Positions 44,259 to 56,568 of a stretch of DNA of 64,000 nucleotides are shown here, one piece after another (position 1 is the stretch's first letter; each line of letters starts with the position of its first letter). Source of the stretch: Symbiobacterium thermophilum IAM 14863 (GTDB lineage Bacteria; Bacillota; Sulfobacillia; Symbiobacteriales; Symbiobacteriaceae); contig NC_006177.1 in NCBI RefSeq assembly GCF_000009905.1, positions 62,001 through 126,000 of the forward strand. The letters are read 5' to 3'. The position numbers and the translations under genes are program-made. The notes below the pieces were generated by a model. That model was not told where the DNA came from, did no database searches, and saw nothing but the letters and a program-made list of their open reading frames with translations.

Positions 44259-44779
44259 TTGGATCTTACTTTGTTTACGCTCGCGGCCGACGTGCAGATC
44301 TTCCCGCAGACCAACGAGCTGATCTGGACGATTATCAACTTCGCCGTTCTCCTGTGGGGAATGCACAGGTTCCTTTATAAGCCCCTCCTGGGCGCCATTC
44401 AGGCCCGCGAGGACGAGATCAACGCCAACCTGAAGAAGGCCGCCGAGGACCGGGCGGAAGCCGAGCGGCTGCGCCGGGAGTTCGAGGCGCAGATCGCCAA
44501 CGCGCAGCGGGAAGCGCAGGAGATCATCAACAAGGCCGTGAAGAACGCGACGGCCGTGAAGGAGCAGATCGAGGCCGAGGCCCGGGCCAGGGCCGCGGAG
44601 ATACTGGAACAGGCGACCCAGACCATCGAGCGGGAGAAGGCGAAGGCCGTGGCCGAGTTGCGGCGTGAGGTGGCCGACCTGGCCGTGGCGGTGGCCGGCA
44701 AGGTCATCGAGAAGAGCCTGGATGACGCCGAGCACCGCCGGCTCGCGGACAGCTTCGTGACCGAGGTGACGAAGCACTG

Positions 44780-44780
<1 letters not shown>
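44259..44780 (+). CDS. atpF: F-type ATP synthase subunit b
   Basis: 173 residues, TTG start with GAGAGGGGGGG upstream. One N-terminal membrane helix (LIWTIINFAVLLWGMHRFL) is followed by a long charged coiled coil (KKAAEDRAEAERLRREFE) that forms the peripheral stalk. Its stop overlaps the atpH start. Confidence 0.95.
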
Positions 44781-46869
<2,089 letters not shown>

Positions 46870-46884
46870 GGGTGGTGACCGGCT

Positions 46885-47751
46885 GTGGCTGAGAACAAGA
46901 AGGCCGTACAGCGGCGCATCCGGGCCGTCAAGTCGACGCAGCAGATCACCAAGGCCATGAAGATGGTCGACGCGGCCAAGCTGCGCCGGGCGCAGGAAAA
47001 GGTCCAGAACGCCCGCCCGTACTCCCGGGAGCTGGCCAAGACCCTGGGCCGCCTGATCCAGGCGGGGGCCGGCATCGACCACCCCCTGCTGCACCGCCGC
47101 ACCGAAGGCACGCCGACCGTGGCCTACGTGCTCCTCACCGCCGACCGTGGCCTCGCCGGCGCGTTCAACATCAACGTGATCCGCAAGGCGCACCAGGCGC
47201 TGCAGAAGGAGAGCCGGCCGACGAAGCTCATCACCATCGGGCGGAAGGGGCGCGACTACTTCGTCAAGCGCAAGATCCAGCCCGTGCTGGAGTTCGTCAA
47301 CCTGGGCGACAACATCACCTTCGCCCTCGCCCGCTCCGTCTTGTCGAAGATCGTCGATCTCTACCTCTCGGGCGAGGTCGACGAGGTGCGGGTGATCTAC
47401 ACCGAGTTCGTCAACGCCGTGACGCAGCGGCCCAAGGAGATGCAGCTGCTCCCGATCCAGCCGGCCCAGGCGGACGGCGCGCACACGCACGTGGAGTACA
47501 TCTACGAGCCTTCGCCTGAGCGAGTGCTGGACACGCTGGTGCCCCGGTACGCCGAGACGATGTTCTACCAGCTGATGCTGGAGTCCAAGGCGTCTGAGCA
47601 CGGCGCCCGCATGACCGCCATGGGCAACGCCACGGACAACGCGGAAGAGATGATCGCCAAGCTGACGCTGGCGTACAACCGGGCCCGCCAGGCCGCCATC
47701 ACGCGCGAGATCTCCGAGATCGTGGGCGGCGCCAACGCCCTTCAGGGCTGA
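46885..47751 (+). CDS. atpG: F-type ATP synthase subunit gamma
   Basis: 288 residues, GTG start. The N-terminal coiled coil (RRIRAVKSTQQITKAMKMV) and C-terminal helix (LTLAYNRARQAAITREISEI) form the rotor shaft, with TADRGLAGAFN in between. Length is normal. Confidence 0.97.
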   Translation: MAENKKAVQRRIRAVKSTQQITKAMKMVDAAKLRRAQEKVQNARPYSRELAKTLGRLIQAGAGIDHPLLHRRTEGTPTVAYVLLTADRGLAGAFNINVIRKAHQALQKESRPTKLITIGRKGRDYFVKRKIQPVLEFVNLGDNITFALARSVLSKIVDLYLSGEVDEVRVIYTEFVNAVTQRPKEMQLLPIQPAQADGAHTHVEYIYEPSPERVLDTLVPRYAETMFYQLMLESKASEHGARMTAMGNATDNAEEMIAKLTLAYNRARQAAITREISEIVGGANALQG

Positions 47752-49203
<1,452 letters not shown>

Positions 49204-49204
49204 C

Positions 49205-49624
49205 ATGGCCGACATGTCGCTGACCATCATCACCCCGGAGCGGACGGTGCTGCGGGACGCCCCCGCCGACGCCGTCGTCGTCCCGGTGGTGGACGGCTCG
49301 ATGGGCATCCTGAAGAACCACGCCCCCATGGTCGCCAACCTGCGCATCGGCGTCCTGCGGTACAAGCAGGACGGCGTGTACAAGCGGGTGGCTGTGACCG
49401 GCGGGTTCGTGGAGGTCTCGGAGAACCGCATCACCGTCCTGGCTGACGCCGCCGAGCTGGCGGAGTCCATCGACGTGATGCGCGCCATGGAGGCGAAGCG
49501 GCGCGCCGAGGCCCGGCTGCGTGACCGGAAGGCCAACATCGACCGGACGCGCGCCGAGGCGGCGCTGCGCCGTGCCATGGTCCGCCTCCGGGCCGCCGGC
49601 GCCCTGGACCACGATAAGGACTAA
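49205..49624 (+). CDS. atpC: F-type ATP synthase subunit epsilon
   Basis: 139 residues, starting one base after atpD. An N-terminal beta-sandwich (LTIITPERTVLRDAPADAV; GSMGILKNHAPMVANL) and two C-terminal helices (EAKRRAEARLRDRKAN) are complete, so an inhibitory C-terminal arm is possible. Confidence 0.95.
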   Translation: MADMSLTIITPERTVLRDAPADAVVVPVVDGSMGILKNHAPMVANLRIGVLRYKQDGVYKRVAVTGGFVEVSENRITVLADAAELAESIDVMRAMEAKRRAEARLRDRKANIDRTRAEAALRRAMVRLRAAGALDHDKD

Positions 49625-49629
49625 ATCGA

Positions 49630-49657
49630 GACCCCGGCCTGGAAACAGGCCGGGGTC
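49630..49657 (+). terminator. Terminator of the atp operon
   Basis: A 12-bp perfect stem (GACCCCGGCCTG and complement) with a GAAA tetraloop, then CCTTTCT. It could also terminate the converging lut transcript. Confidence 0.9.
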
Positions 49658-49719
49658 CCTTTCTCTGTCGCTTACGGCCATGGGCTGCGCCACTCTTCCG
49701 TCCGGCCGGGCGCTTTGCC

Positions 49720-50454
49720 CTACAGCAAGATCACGTGGAGATCGCCGGGGCCGTGGATGCCGATGGTCAGGTCGTTCTCGATGTCGGAGCTGCGGCTGGG
49801 GCCCGACTTGAAGATGACCTGCGACGGCATGGGGGCCCGCGCCAGCCGCCGGAAGAGCCGGGCGGCGTCGAAGACGATCTGCTCCTTGCGCAGCACGGCG
49901 ATCAGGACGGGTGGCAGCAGGCTCACCGTCCGGCCGCGGGTCGGGCCGCTGTGCAGCACGATGGTGCCGGTCTCGGCGATGGCTGCGTCGCAGGCGACGA
50001 CGCCGGCGAAGGCCCGTTCCACGCGCGAAGCGAAGGCCCGGCCGTCGTCGCCGGCGCGGAACCTGATCACCGGCCAGCCGGCCTCCTCCAGGGCCGCGTC
50101 GATCCCGAACCCGTCCAGCAGGGGGTCGTCCCAGCGCGCAACCGGCGGTCCGGGCCGGGACGGGTCACTCGCCCCAGGGCCGGGGCCGGACCCCCGAGCC
50201 GCCTCATCAGCTGCATCCTGAGCTGCCTGGAGGATGCGCACGACGGTCGGGGCCACCTCGGAAGCGTCGTTCACCCGGTGCACGACGCCGCTGATCTTCT
50301 CCAGCTCCAGCTGGAACCGGTCCGCCAGGGCGGCGGCCTCCGTGGGGCCGACGGCCGGCAGGGGCTGGGACGGCCGGAAGCGGGGCGGGGCTTCTCCGGG
50401 GGTGCGGCCGAGCCTGGCGGCCACGAGGACCAGGAAGTCCTGCTCAGTGGTCAT
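49720..50454 (-). CDS. lutC: Lactate utilisation protein LutC
   Basis: 244 residues. It is a LutC/YkgG-fold protein: AGVVACDAAIAETGTIVL and the C-terminal SDIENDLTIGIHGP are conserved. The middle holds a long Gly/Pro/Ser linker not typical of the family. With LutA and LutB it forms the iron-sulfur L-lactate oxidising complex. Its ATG directly adjoins the lutB stop. Confidence 0.9.
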   Translation of the reverse strand: MTTEQDFLVLVAARLGRTPGEAPPRFRPSQPLPAVGPTEAAALADRFQLELEKISGVVHRVNDASEVAPTVVRILQAAQDAADEAARGSGPGPGASDPSRPGPPVARWDDPLLDGFGIDAALEEAGWPVIRFRAGDDGRAFASRVERAFAGVVACDAAIAETGTIVLHSGPTRGRTVSLLPPVLIAVLRKEQIVFDAARLFRRLARAPMPSQVIFKSGPSRSSDIENDLTIGIHGPGDLHVILL

Positions 50455-51915
50455 CTACTTGGCACCTTCCTCTCGCTCGAGCTCGGCCCAGCGCCGGTGG
50501 AAGGGCTTGCGGGCCGGGGAGGGCAGCGTGCGGCTGAACGTCCAGCCGGCGGCGATGGAGGGCAGGCGGTCCAGGTACGCGCTTCCGTCGGGCCGTCGGC
50601 GCGCAAACGGTCTTGTGGCCAGGTGCGCCCCCCGGGCCACCAGCCGGTAGACCCCCGGCCGGGTCCAGGCGAAGTGGACCGCCTTCAGGGCCGTGCGCAT
50701 GAGCGGGTGTTCGCGCCCCCGCGCCACCGCCTCGCCCCGCAGGTGGATGATGTGCTTGTGCAGCTGGATCCCCAGCGGGCAGTTCTCGGTGCAGGCGCCG
50801 CACAGGCTGCAGTACTGCAGCAGTTCGTCCCACGGGTCCAGCCCCTGCAGGAGCGGCGTGAGCACCGTCCCGATGGGCCCGGGGTAGACGGAACCGTAGG
50901 CGTGGCCGCCCAGCTGCCGGTACACCGGGCAGGCGTTCAGGCAGGCGCCGCACCGGATGCAGGCGAGCACCTCCCGGTACCGGGTGGCCAGGATCTCCGA
51001 CCGGCCGTTGTCCAGGAAGATGACGTGCAGCTCTTCCGGCCCGTCCGGCTCCCCGGGGCGGCGGGGCCCGGTGATCAGGTTGAAGTAGGTGGTCATCTTC
51101 TGGCCGGTGGCGCTGCGGGGCAGGAGGGCCATCAGGACGGCCAGGTCCTCCAGGTTGGGCACCAGCTTCTCGATGCCCACCAGGGTGATCTGGCACGGGG
51201 GCACGGAGGTGGTGAGCCTGCCGTTGCCCTCGTTGGTCACGAGGCAGATCGTGCCCGTCTCGGCCACCACGAAGTTGGCGCCGGTGACCCCCACGTCCGC
51301 GGTCATGAACTTGTGCCGGAGCGTCTCCCGGGCGAAGCCCGCCAGCGTCCGGGTGTCGGTGGCCAGCTCCCGGCCGGCGACGGCGCCGAAGAGGTCCGCG
51401 ATCTGGCGGCGGGTCTTGTGGATGGCCGGAATCACGATGTGCGCCGGGGTCTCCCGGGCCAGCTGGATGATGTACTCGCCCAGGTCGGACTCCACGATCT
51501 CCAGCCCCTCCGCCTCCAGGGCGTGGTTCAGCCGGATCTCCTCGGTGACCATGGACTTGGACTTGATCAGCTTCCGGGCGCCGCGCCTGTGGCAGATCTC
51601 CAGGACGATCTGATTGGCCTCGGCAGCGTCCCGGGCCCAGTGGACCACGCCGCCGCTCTTGCGGATCTGATCCGCCGCCTGCTTCAGGTAACCGTCCAGG
51701 AAGGCCAGGGTGTGCCCCTTGATCTCCTGCGCCCGGGCGCGCAGCTCCGCGAAGGTGCCGATGGCCTCACCCCGGGCCGCGAGGGCCTCCAGGTCGGCCA
51801 TGGCGGCCTTCCGCTTCAGGTAGAGGTTCTCCGACGTGTATCGGACCGCCCCGCGCAGGTGGTCGTCCGCGAGGGCCCTGGCGACGCGCTGGCGCAAGAC
51901 CGCCTTACCGGCCAT
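50455..51915 (-). CDS. lutB: Lactate utilisation iron-sulfur protein LutB
   Basis: 486 residues. An N-terminal LutB/LUD domain (KSKSMVTEEI, HIVIPAIHKTRRQIADLF region, VAETGTICLVTNEGNGR) is followed by two ferredoxin-like clusters: CIRCGACLNACPVY and CSLCGACTENCPLG. Its start overlaps the lutA end by 11 bases. Electron transfer core of lactate oxidation to pyruvate. Confidence 0.93.
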   Translation of the reverse strand: MAGKAVLRQRVARALADDHLRGAVRYTSENLYLKRKAAMADLEALAARGEAIGTFAELRARAQEIKGHTLAFLDGYLKQAADQIRKSGGVVHWARDAAEANQIVLEICHRRGARKLIKSKSMVTEEIRLNHALEAEGLEIVESDLGEYIIQLARETPAHIVIPAIHKTRRQIADLFGAVAGRELATDTRTLAGFARETLRHKFMTADVGVTGANFVVAETGTICLVTNEGNGRLTTSVPPCQITLVGIEKLVPNLEDLAVLMALLPRSATGQKMTTYFNLITGPRRPGEPDGPEELHVIFLDNGRSEILATRYREVLACIRCGACLNACPVYRQLGGHAYGSVYPGPIGTVLTPLLQGLDPWDELLQYCSLCGACTENCPLGIQLHKHIIHLRGEAVARGREHPLMRTALKAVHFAWTRPGVYRLVARGAHLATRPFARRRPDGSAYLDRLPSIAAGWTFSRTLPSPARKPFHRRWAELEREEGAK

Positions 51916-52642
51916 TCTGCTGAACCCCCTCCCACAGAAGCTGGGCGATGTGCAGGGTCCGGATGGGCAGGCCGCGCCTTTCGATGCGGCCGCCCTGGTG
52001 CATCAGGCACCCCAGGTCGGAGCTGACGATCAGGTCCGCGCCGGTGGCCAGGACGGCATCCAGCTTGTCGTCGGCCATGGCGGTGGAGATCTCCGGCTCC
52101 TTGACGGAGAAGGCGCCGCCGAAGCCGCAGCAGAGGTCGGGCCGGGGAATCTCCACCAGCTCCAGGTCCCGCACGCACCGCAGCATCTCCACGGGCTCCT
52201 CCTGCACCCTCAGCTCCCGCTGCATGTGGCAGTTGTTGTGGAAGACCGCTCTGCCGGGAAACCGGGCGCCGACGTCCCTGACCCCCAGGACCTTCACCAT
52301 GAACTCGGTGAACTCGTAGGTGCGCCGGCCGATCGCGAGGGCCTCCTGTTGCTCGCGGGAGCCATCGGGGAACATCTCCGGGTAGAAGTAGCGCACGTGG
52401 CCGGCACAGGAGCCCGAGGGCTGGACGATGTACTCGCTGCGGGCAAAGGTCTTCATGTACAGCCGGGCGAAGTCGCGGGCGTCGTCCAGGTGACCCGTGT
52501 TCCAGGAGGGCTGGCCGCAGCAGGTCTGGCCGGCCGGGAAGTCGACCTCGACCCCGTGGCGCCTGAGCAGCCGGTAGACCGCCTCACCCACCTCAGGGGC
52601 GAAGTGGTCCGCGAGGCACGTGATGAAGAGCGAGACTCTCAT
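51905..52642 (-). CDS. lutA: Lactate utilisation iron-sulfur protein LutA
   Basis: 245 residues from ATG 52642 with GGGAGGTG upstream. Two CCG-domain cysteine motifs (TCCGQPSWNTG; DLCCGFGGAFSVK) bind an iron-sulfur cluster, as in heterodisulfide-reductase-like subunits. It begins 14 bases after lutP. Confidence 0.93.
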   Translation of the reverse strand: MRVSLFITCLADHFAPEVGEAVYRLLRRHGVEVDFPAGQTCCGQPSWNTGHLDDARDFARLYMKTFARSEYIVQPSGSCAGHVRYFYPEMFPDGSREQQEALAIGRRTYEFTEFMVKVLGVRDVGARFPGRAVFHNNCHMQRELRVQEEPVEMLRCVRDLELVEIPRPDLCCGFGGAFSVKEPEISTAMADDKLDAVLATGADLIVSSDLGCLMHQGGRIERRGLPIRTLHIAQLLWEGVQQNGR

Positions 52643-52656
52643 CGGGGCACCTCCCA

Positions 52657-54393
52657 TCAGTGGATGAGGCCGGGCGCGAGGTAGGCCAGGGCCATCACGA
52701 TCAGCCCGCTGATGACGGCCATCGCCAGGCTGTAACCGGCCACGGCCCGCAGGATCGAGCCGACGGCGCCGGCGGCCTCCTGCCGGTCCTCATAGGTCGC
52801 GGCGGTGGCGACCACGATCGACTGTGCGCTGAGCAGCTTCCCGGTGCAGCCGCCCACGCTGTTGGCGGAGACGATGAGGTACTCGTCCAGGCCCAACTGG
52901 CGGGCCGTGATCTGTTGCAGGCTGCCGAACATGGCATTGGCTGACGTGTCGGAGCCGGTGATGAACACGCCGATCCACCCCAGCAGCGGGGCGAAGAAGG
53001 GATAGAGCCATCCGGTGCGGGTGAAGGCCAGGCCGAGGATGCCGTCGGCACCCGTGTAGCGGGTGAGGTAACTGAATCCCAGGACCATGGCTACGGTGGT
53101 CAGCGGGCCCCGCATGCGTTGGGCGGTGCGCACCACGGTCTCCTTCCACTGCGCCGGCGTCGTGCCCAGGCAGAGGCCCGCCACCAGCGCCGCCAGGAAG
53201 ATGGCGGTGCCCGGGGACGAGAGCCAGTTGAGCGTGTAGACGGCCGGCTCGGCCGTCGGCTCTGCGACCACCGGAGGCATCCGGTAGACCGCCTGGTCGA
53301 GGAAGGGCACGGACCACCTGAGCACGGTGGGGATCCCTGCCACCGGCCGCTCCAGCGCAGCCTTGACCGCAGGCTGGCCCCAGAGGAAGACGAAGAGCGT
53401 GAGCAGCACCCACGGCAGCCAGGCCCGGACCACCGCGGCCCGCGTCCGGCCTGACGACCCGGCGCCCCCCGCCATCGGGGCCAGGCGGCGGGCAGGCGCA
53501 GAAGCCGCGATGGGATCGCCGTCGTACGGGGCGGCGGGCCTCCAGACCGTCAGGAGCGCCAGCAGCGCCACCAGCGTGACCAGGCCGCCCAGGATGCCGA
53601 CCAGGCCCGGGCCCAGGTAGGCTGCGGTCAGGTACTCGCCGAGGGTGAAGGTCACGCCCGAGACCAGCAGGGCCGGCCAGACCTCCAGCACCTTGCGGAA
53701 GGGTTTGCGGTCCATCTTCACCATGACGGTGATGACCAGGAAGGGCGTGACCAGGCAGAACGGAGCGAGCTGCAGGGCCGACAGGGCGCCGAGCCGGTTG
53801 GGGTCCAGGTTCGTCACCGCGCCCAGGGTGAGGACTGGGGTGCCAATGGCGCCGAAGGCGACCGGGACGGAGTTGGCCAGCAGGTTGAGCACGGCGGCCT
53901 GGAAGGGCCGGAAGCCGAGCCCGACCATCATCGCACCGGCGATGGCCACGGGGATCCCGAAGCCGGCGGCGCCCTCCAGGAAGGAGCCCAGGGCAAAGGC
54001 GATGATCAGCACCTGGATGCGCCGGTCGGCCGAGACGGCAACGATGCTCTCCCTCACCACGTCGAACTGCCCGGTGACGACGGTGAGCGTGTACAGGAAC
54101 ATGGCGGCGACCAGCACCCAGCCGATGGGAAACAGACCGGAAAGGGCCCCGTACACCAAGGACGCCCCGGCCGCGGGGAAGGGCATGCCCAGGACGAGGA
54201 CCGCCATGGCCAGCGAGACCAGCGAGGCGATGAAGGCGGCCCTGGGCGCCCCGATGCCCCGCTGTCGCCGGCCTTCCCGGTCGTGCCACGGGTGCGCGGC
54301 CAGGAGGTAGATCAGGAGCAGCAGGGGCAGCGCGGCGAGCAGCGTGGAGAGAAGCGGGCTGCCCAGAGGATCGTAGGTCTGCAGGAACGACAT
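52657..54393 (-). CDS. lutP: L-lactate permease
   Basis: 578 residues from ATG 54393 (GGGGAGGG upstream; the long N-terminal extension to 54591 is not hydrophobic and would cross the operator). Twelve or more membrane segments; PVAFGAIGTPVLTLG, GAAGFGIPVAIAG and GWIGVFITGSDTSANAMFG are LctP-family motifs. It takes up lactate (or glycolate) with protons. First gene of the lutPABC unit. Confidence 0.94.
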   Translation of the reverse strand: MSFLQTYDPLGSPLLSTLLAALPLLLLIYLLAAHPWHDREGRRQRGIGAPRAAFIASLVSLAMAVLVLGMPFPAAGASLVYGALSGLFPIGWVLVAAMFLYTLTVVTGQFDVVRESIVAVSADRRIQVLIIAFALGSFLEGAAGFGIPVAIAGAMMVGLGFRPFQAAVLNLLANSVPVAFGAIGTPVLTLGAVTNLDPNRLGALSALQLAPFCLVTPFLVITVMVKMDRKPFRKVLEVWPALLVSGVTFTLGEYLTAAYLGPGLVGILGGLVTLVALLALLTVWRPAAPYDGDPIAASAPARRLAPMAGGAGSSGRTRAAVVRAWLPWVLLTLFVFLWGQPAVKAALERPVAGIPTVLRWSVPFLDQAVYRMPPVVAEPTAEPAVYTLNWLSSPGTAIFLAALVAGLCLGTTPAQWKETVVRTAQRMRGPLTTVAMVLGFSYLTRYTGADGILGLAFTRTGWLYPFFAPLLGWIGVFITGSDTSANAMFGSLQQITARQLGLDEYLIVSANSVGGCTGKLLSAQSIVVATAATYEDRQEAAGAVGSILRAVAGYSLAMAVISGLIVMALAYLAPGLIH

Positions 54394-54447
54394 GGAACGG
54401 ACCCTCCCCATGGGACGGGTGGTGTGACCAGCCTGACCCCGTGAGTC

Positions 54448-54474
54448 TGGTCTGATGGCATGATGGTCAGACCA
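54448..54474. promoter_or_regulatory. Candidate LutR operator
   Basis: TGGTCAGACCA (54464-54474) is a perfect 11-base palindrome of the TGGTCnGACCA type used by FadR-subfamily GntR regulators. A half-site TGGTCTGA lies at 54448-54455. It sits between lutR and lutP, 55-70 bases before the lutP start, where a repressor would act. Confidence 0.65.
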
Positions 54475-54587
54475 ATCGTTCACAGGAGGGATTCGCACCC
54501 TGGGCCCTGTTCCCCTGCCGGCGTGGGCAGAACGACGCGCAACCCCCGCGCGCCCGGTGTACGACCGAGGCGGCGGGGGGCGTACGT

Positions 54588-55295
54588 TCACCCGTACAGG
54601 TGCTCCTGCACCCGCGTGATGTGCTTCAGCATGCGCTCCCGTGCCGCCGCGGCATCCTGGTTGCGGATGGCCTCCAGGATCTCCAGGTGATCCTGGAGCA
54701 GCGTGCGGCCCATGCCGGGGATGCGCAGGAGTTGCTCGCGGTAGAGGCCGAGGGCCTCCTTCATGGTGTCGCTCAGGGAGCGCATGGTCTGCAGGAGCAG
54801 CGAGTTGCCGCTGGCGCTGGCGACGGCGTCGTGAAAGCGCCAGTCGGCCTCGGCTCCCAGCCGGCCCTCCTGCAGGTCTCTCTCCATGTCGCCCAGGGCC
54901 TCCTCCATGGCCGCCAGGTCCTCGGCCTCCCGGCGCACGGCGGCCAGGGCGGCGCTTTCGGCTTCCAGGGCTGCCCGCAGCTCCAGAAGCTCGCGCCCGA
55001 CGGCCTCGCTCTGCTCGATGGTGAGCACCAGCGCCAGGGGCGAGATGAACCGCTCGTCCGGCGGCTGGGTGACGAAGGTACCCTCGCCGACGCGGGCCTC
55101 CACCAGGCCCAGCATGCGCAGGGCCGAGAGCGCCTCGCGCACGGCCGACCGGCTGACGCCGAACTCCTCGGCGAGCTGCCGCTCCGGCGGCAGCCGGTCC
55201 CCCGGGCGAAGCGTGCCCTCCTGCACCATGCGGGTGATCTGGTCCACGATCTGCTGGTAGATGCGCTGGCTGCTGACCCGCTCAAACCGTCCCAT
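54588..55295 (-). CDS. lutR: GntR/FadR-family regulator of the lut operon
   Basis: 235 residues. The N-terminal winged helix (GDRLPPERQLAEEFGVSRSAVREALSALRM region) and C-terminal FCD domain (ADWRFHDAVASASGN; LQDHLEILEAIRNQD) with His ligands place it in the FadR/LldR/LutR group. Such proteins repress lactate genes until lactate binds. It overlaps the end of the upstream VWA gene by 14 bases, so it is read with that gene. Confidence 0.9.
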   Translation of the reverse strand: MGRFERVSSQRIYQQIVDQITRMVQEGTLRPGDRLPPERQLAEEFGVSRSAVREALSALRMLGLVEARVGEGTFVTQPPDERFISPLALVLTIEQSEAVGRELLELRAALEAESAALAAVRREAEDLAAMEEALGDMERDLQEGRLGAEADWRFHDAVASASGNSLLLQTMRSLSDTMKEALGLYREQLLRIPGMGRTLLQDHLEILEAIRNQDAAAARERMLKHITRVQEHLYG

Positions 55296-56568
55296 GTCCG
55301 TTCCTCCGTTCCTCTTCCCCGCTGCTGATTAGCAGGTTCTCGACCATGTCAATGAGATCCTGCACCGTGCGGATCAGGTAGAGCCGGTCGGCATAGCGGG
55401 CGAGGGTGCCGTACCAGTGGGGCGAGCCCATGAGCCAGACCGGCACCTCGTTGGGGCCGTAGTAGAAGGTACCGAGCCTGCGCTGCCACTCGCGCGCGGG
55501 GCCGCGGCGGACCCCGGAGAACTCCGCCGATGGCGTCAGGAAGATCACCTGGCGGGCGCGGCGGCGCAGCTCGGCCATGTTGACCCGGATCTTCTCCTGC
55601 TCGTCCGGCGTGATGGCCACCTTGCCGTCGGTGGCGATGAACACGTAGGTCTGGTCGTCCACCGCAGCGTGCTGGGCGATCTCCGCCAGCGCGGTGCCGA
55701 AGCGGGTGCCCGCGTTCCAGGACCGGGCCCCCTGCATCAGCCGCTGCGCCTTCTCCTCGAAGGTGCCCGGGCCGTTGAGGTAAGGCGTGGCGTACGTGGC
55801 GTTCTCGCTGAACACATAGCTTTCCACCACGAACCGGAAGTTGAGCTTGTGGAAGAAGAAGAGCACGACGCTCACGTAGCGGGCCATGGAGTGGGACACG
55901 TCGCCGATGACGAGAATGCGCGACGGCTTCTGCGGCTGGGGGACAGGCACCACCTTGACCGGCCACCGGAACTCCAGCACGGCGCCGCCGTACCGGGGCA
56001 GGTTGTGCCGCAGCGTCCGGCCCACGTCCAGCCGGGCCCGGCGGGGCCGCTCCCGGAAGGTGTCCCTGTGGGCGAGCCACTTGCGCGCGAGCCGGTCCAT
56101 CAACTCCTCCAGCTCGCGGATGTGCTCGGGGGCGAGCTTCCGGATGGGCGAGTGGAGCAGGTCGACGTAGGCGAAGCGGCGGTTGGCCGCTTCCGCCCCC
56201 CGCAGGGCGTCATCGGCCGGTGAGGGCGCAAGGCCCCGCCACAGCGAGGCGCGCGCAGCAACGGGCTCGACCGGATCCGCCGCGGCCGGTCCGGCCCAGA
56301 GCAGCGACGTCATCCGGTCCCCTGCCTGAACCTCGGCCAGCGAGGCCGGGGCCTCCGGACGGTGGTCGGCGGCTTCGGCGAACGCCACATACAGGTTGTT
56401 GGGATCGCGGCCCGCGAGGAAGAGGCGCGTCACCTGGGCCGCGGCGACAAGGCGCGGCCGCCGGAGACGAAACAGGCGGCCGGCGCGCATCATGAGCCGG
56501 CGGATGAGCCGGCCGATGCTGCACACGGCCGCGTAGATCAGGCGGATCGGCCAAAGCCGTCGTACCAC
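55282..56568 (-). CDS. VWA-domain protein (CoxE-like)
   Basis: 428 residues from GTG 56568 with GGAGGCG upstream; it overlaps the MoxR gene by 31 bases, and the longer frame lies wholly in that gene. The N-terminus is basic. A von Willebrand A domain starts near residue 220 with the metal site DVSHSMARY (DxSxS), followed by GTRFGTALAEIAQ and FIATDGKV. MoxR-VWA pairs typically act as chaperones in metal-centre or complex maturation. The target here is unknown; the adjacent Fe-S lactate complex is a guess. Confidence 0.85.
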   Translation of the reverse strand: MVRRLWPIRLIYAAVCSIGRLIRRLMMRAGRLFRLRRPRLVAAAQVTRLFLAGRDPNNLYVAFAEAADHRPEAPASLAEVQAGDRMTSLLWAGPAAADPVEPVAARASLWRGLAPSPADDALRGAEAANRRFAYVDLLHSPIRKLAPEHIRELEELMDRLARKWLAHRDTFRERPRRARLDVGRTLRHNLPRYGGAVLEFRWPVKVVPVPQPQKPSRILVIGDVSHSMARYVSVVLFFFHKLNFRFVVESYVFSENATYATPYLNGPGTFEEKAQRLMQGARSWNAGTRFGTALAEIAQHAAVDDQTYVFIATDGKVAITPDEQEKIRVNMAELRRRARQVIFLTPSAEFSGVRRGPAREWQRRLGTFYYGPNEVPVWLMGSPHWYGTLARYADRLYLIRTVQDLIDMVENLLISSGEEERRNGHGTV

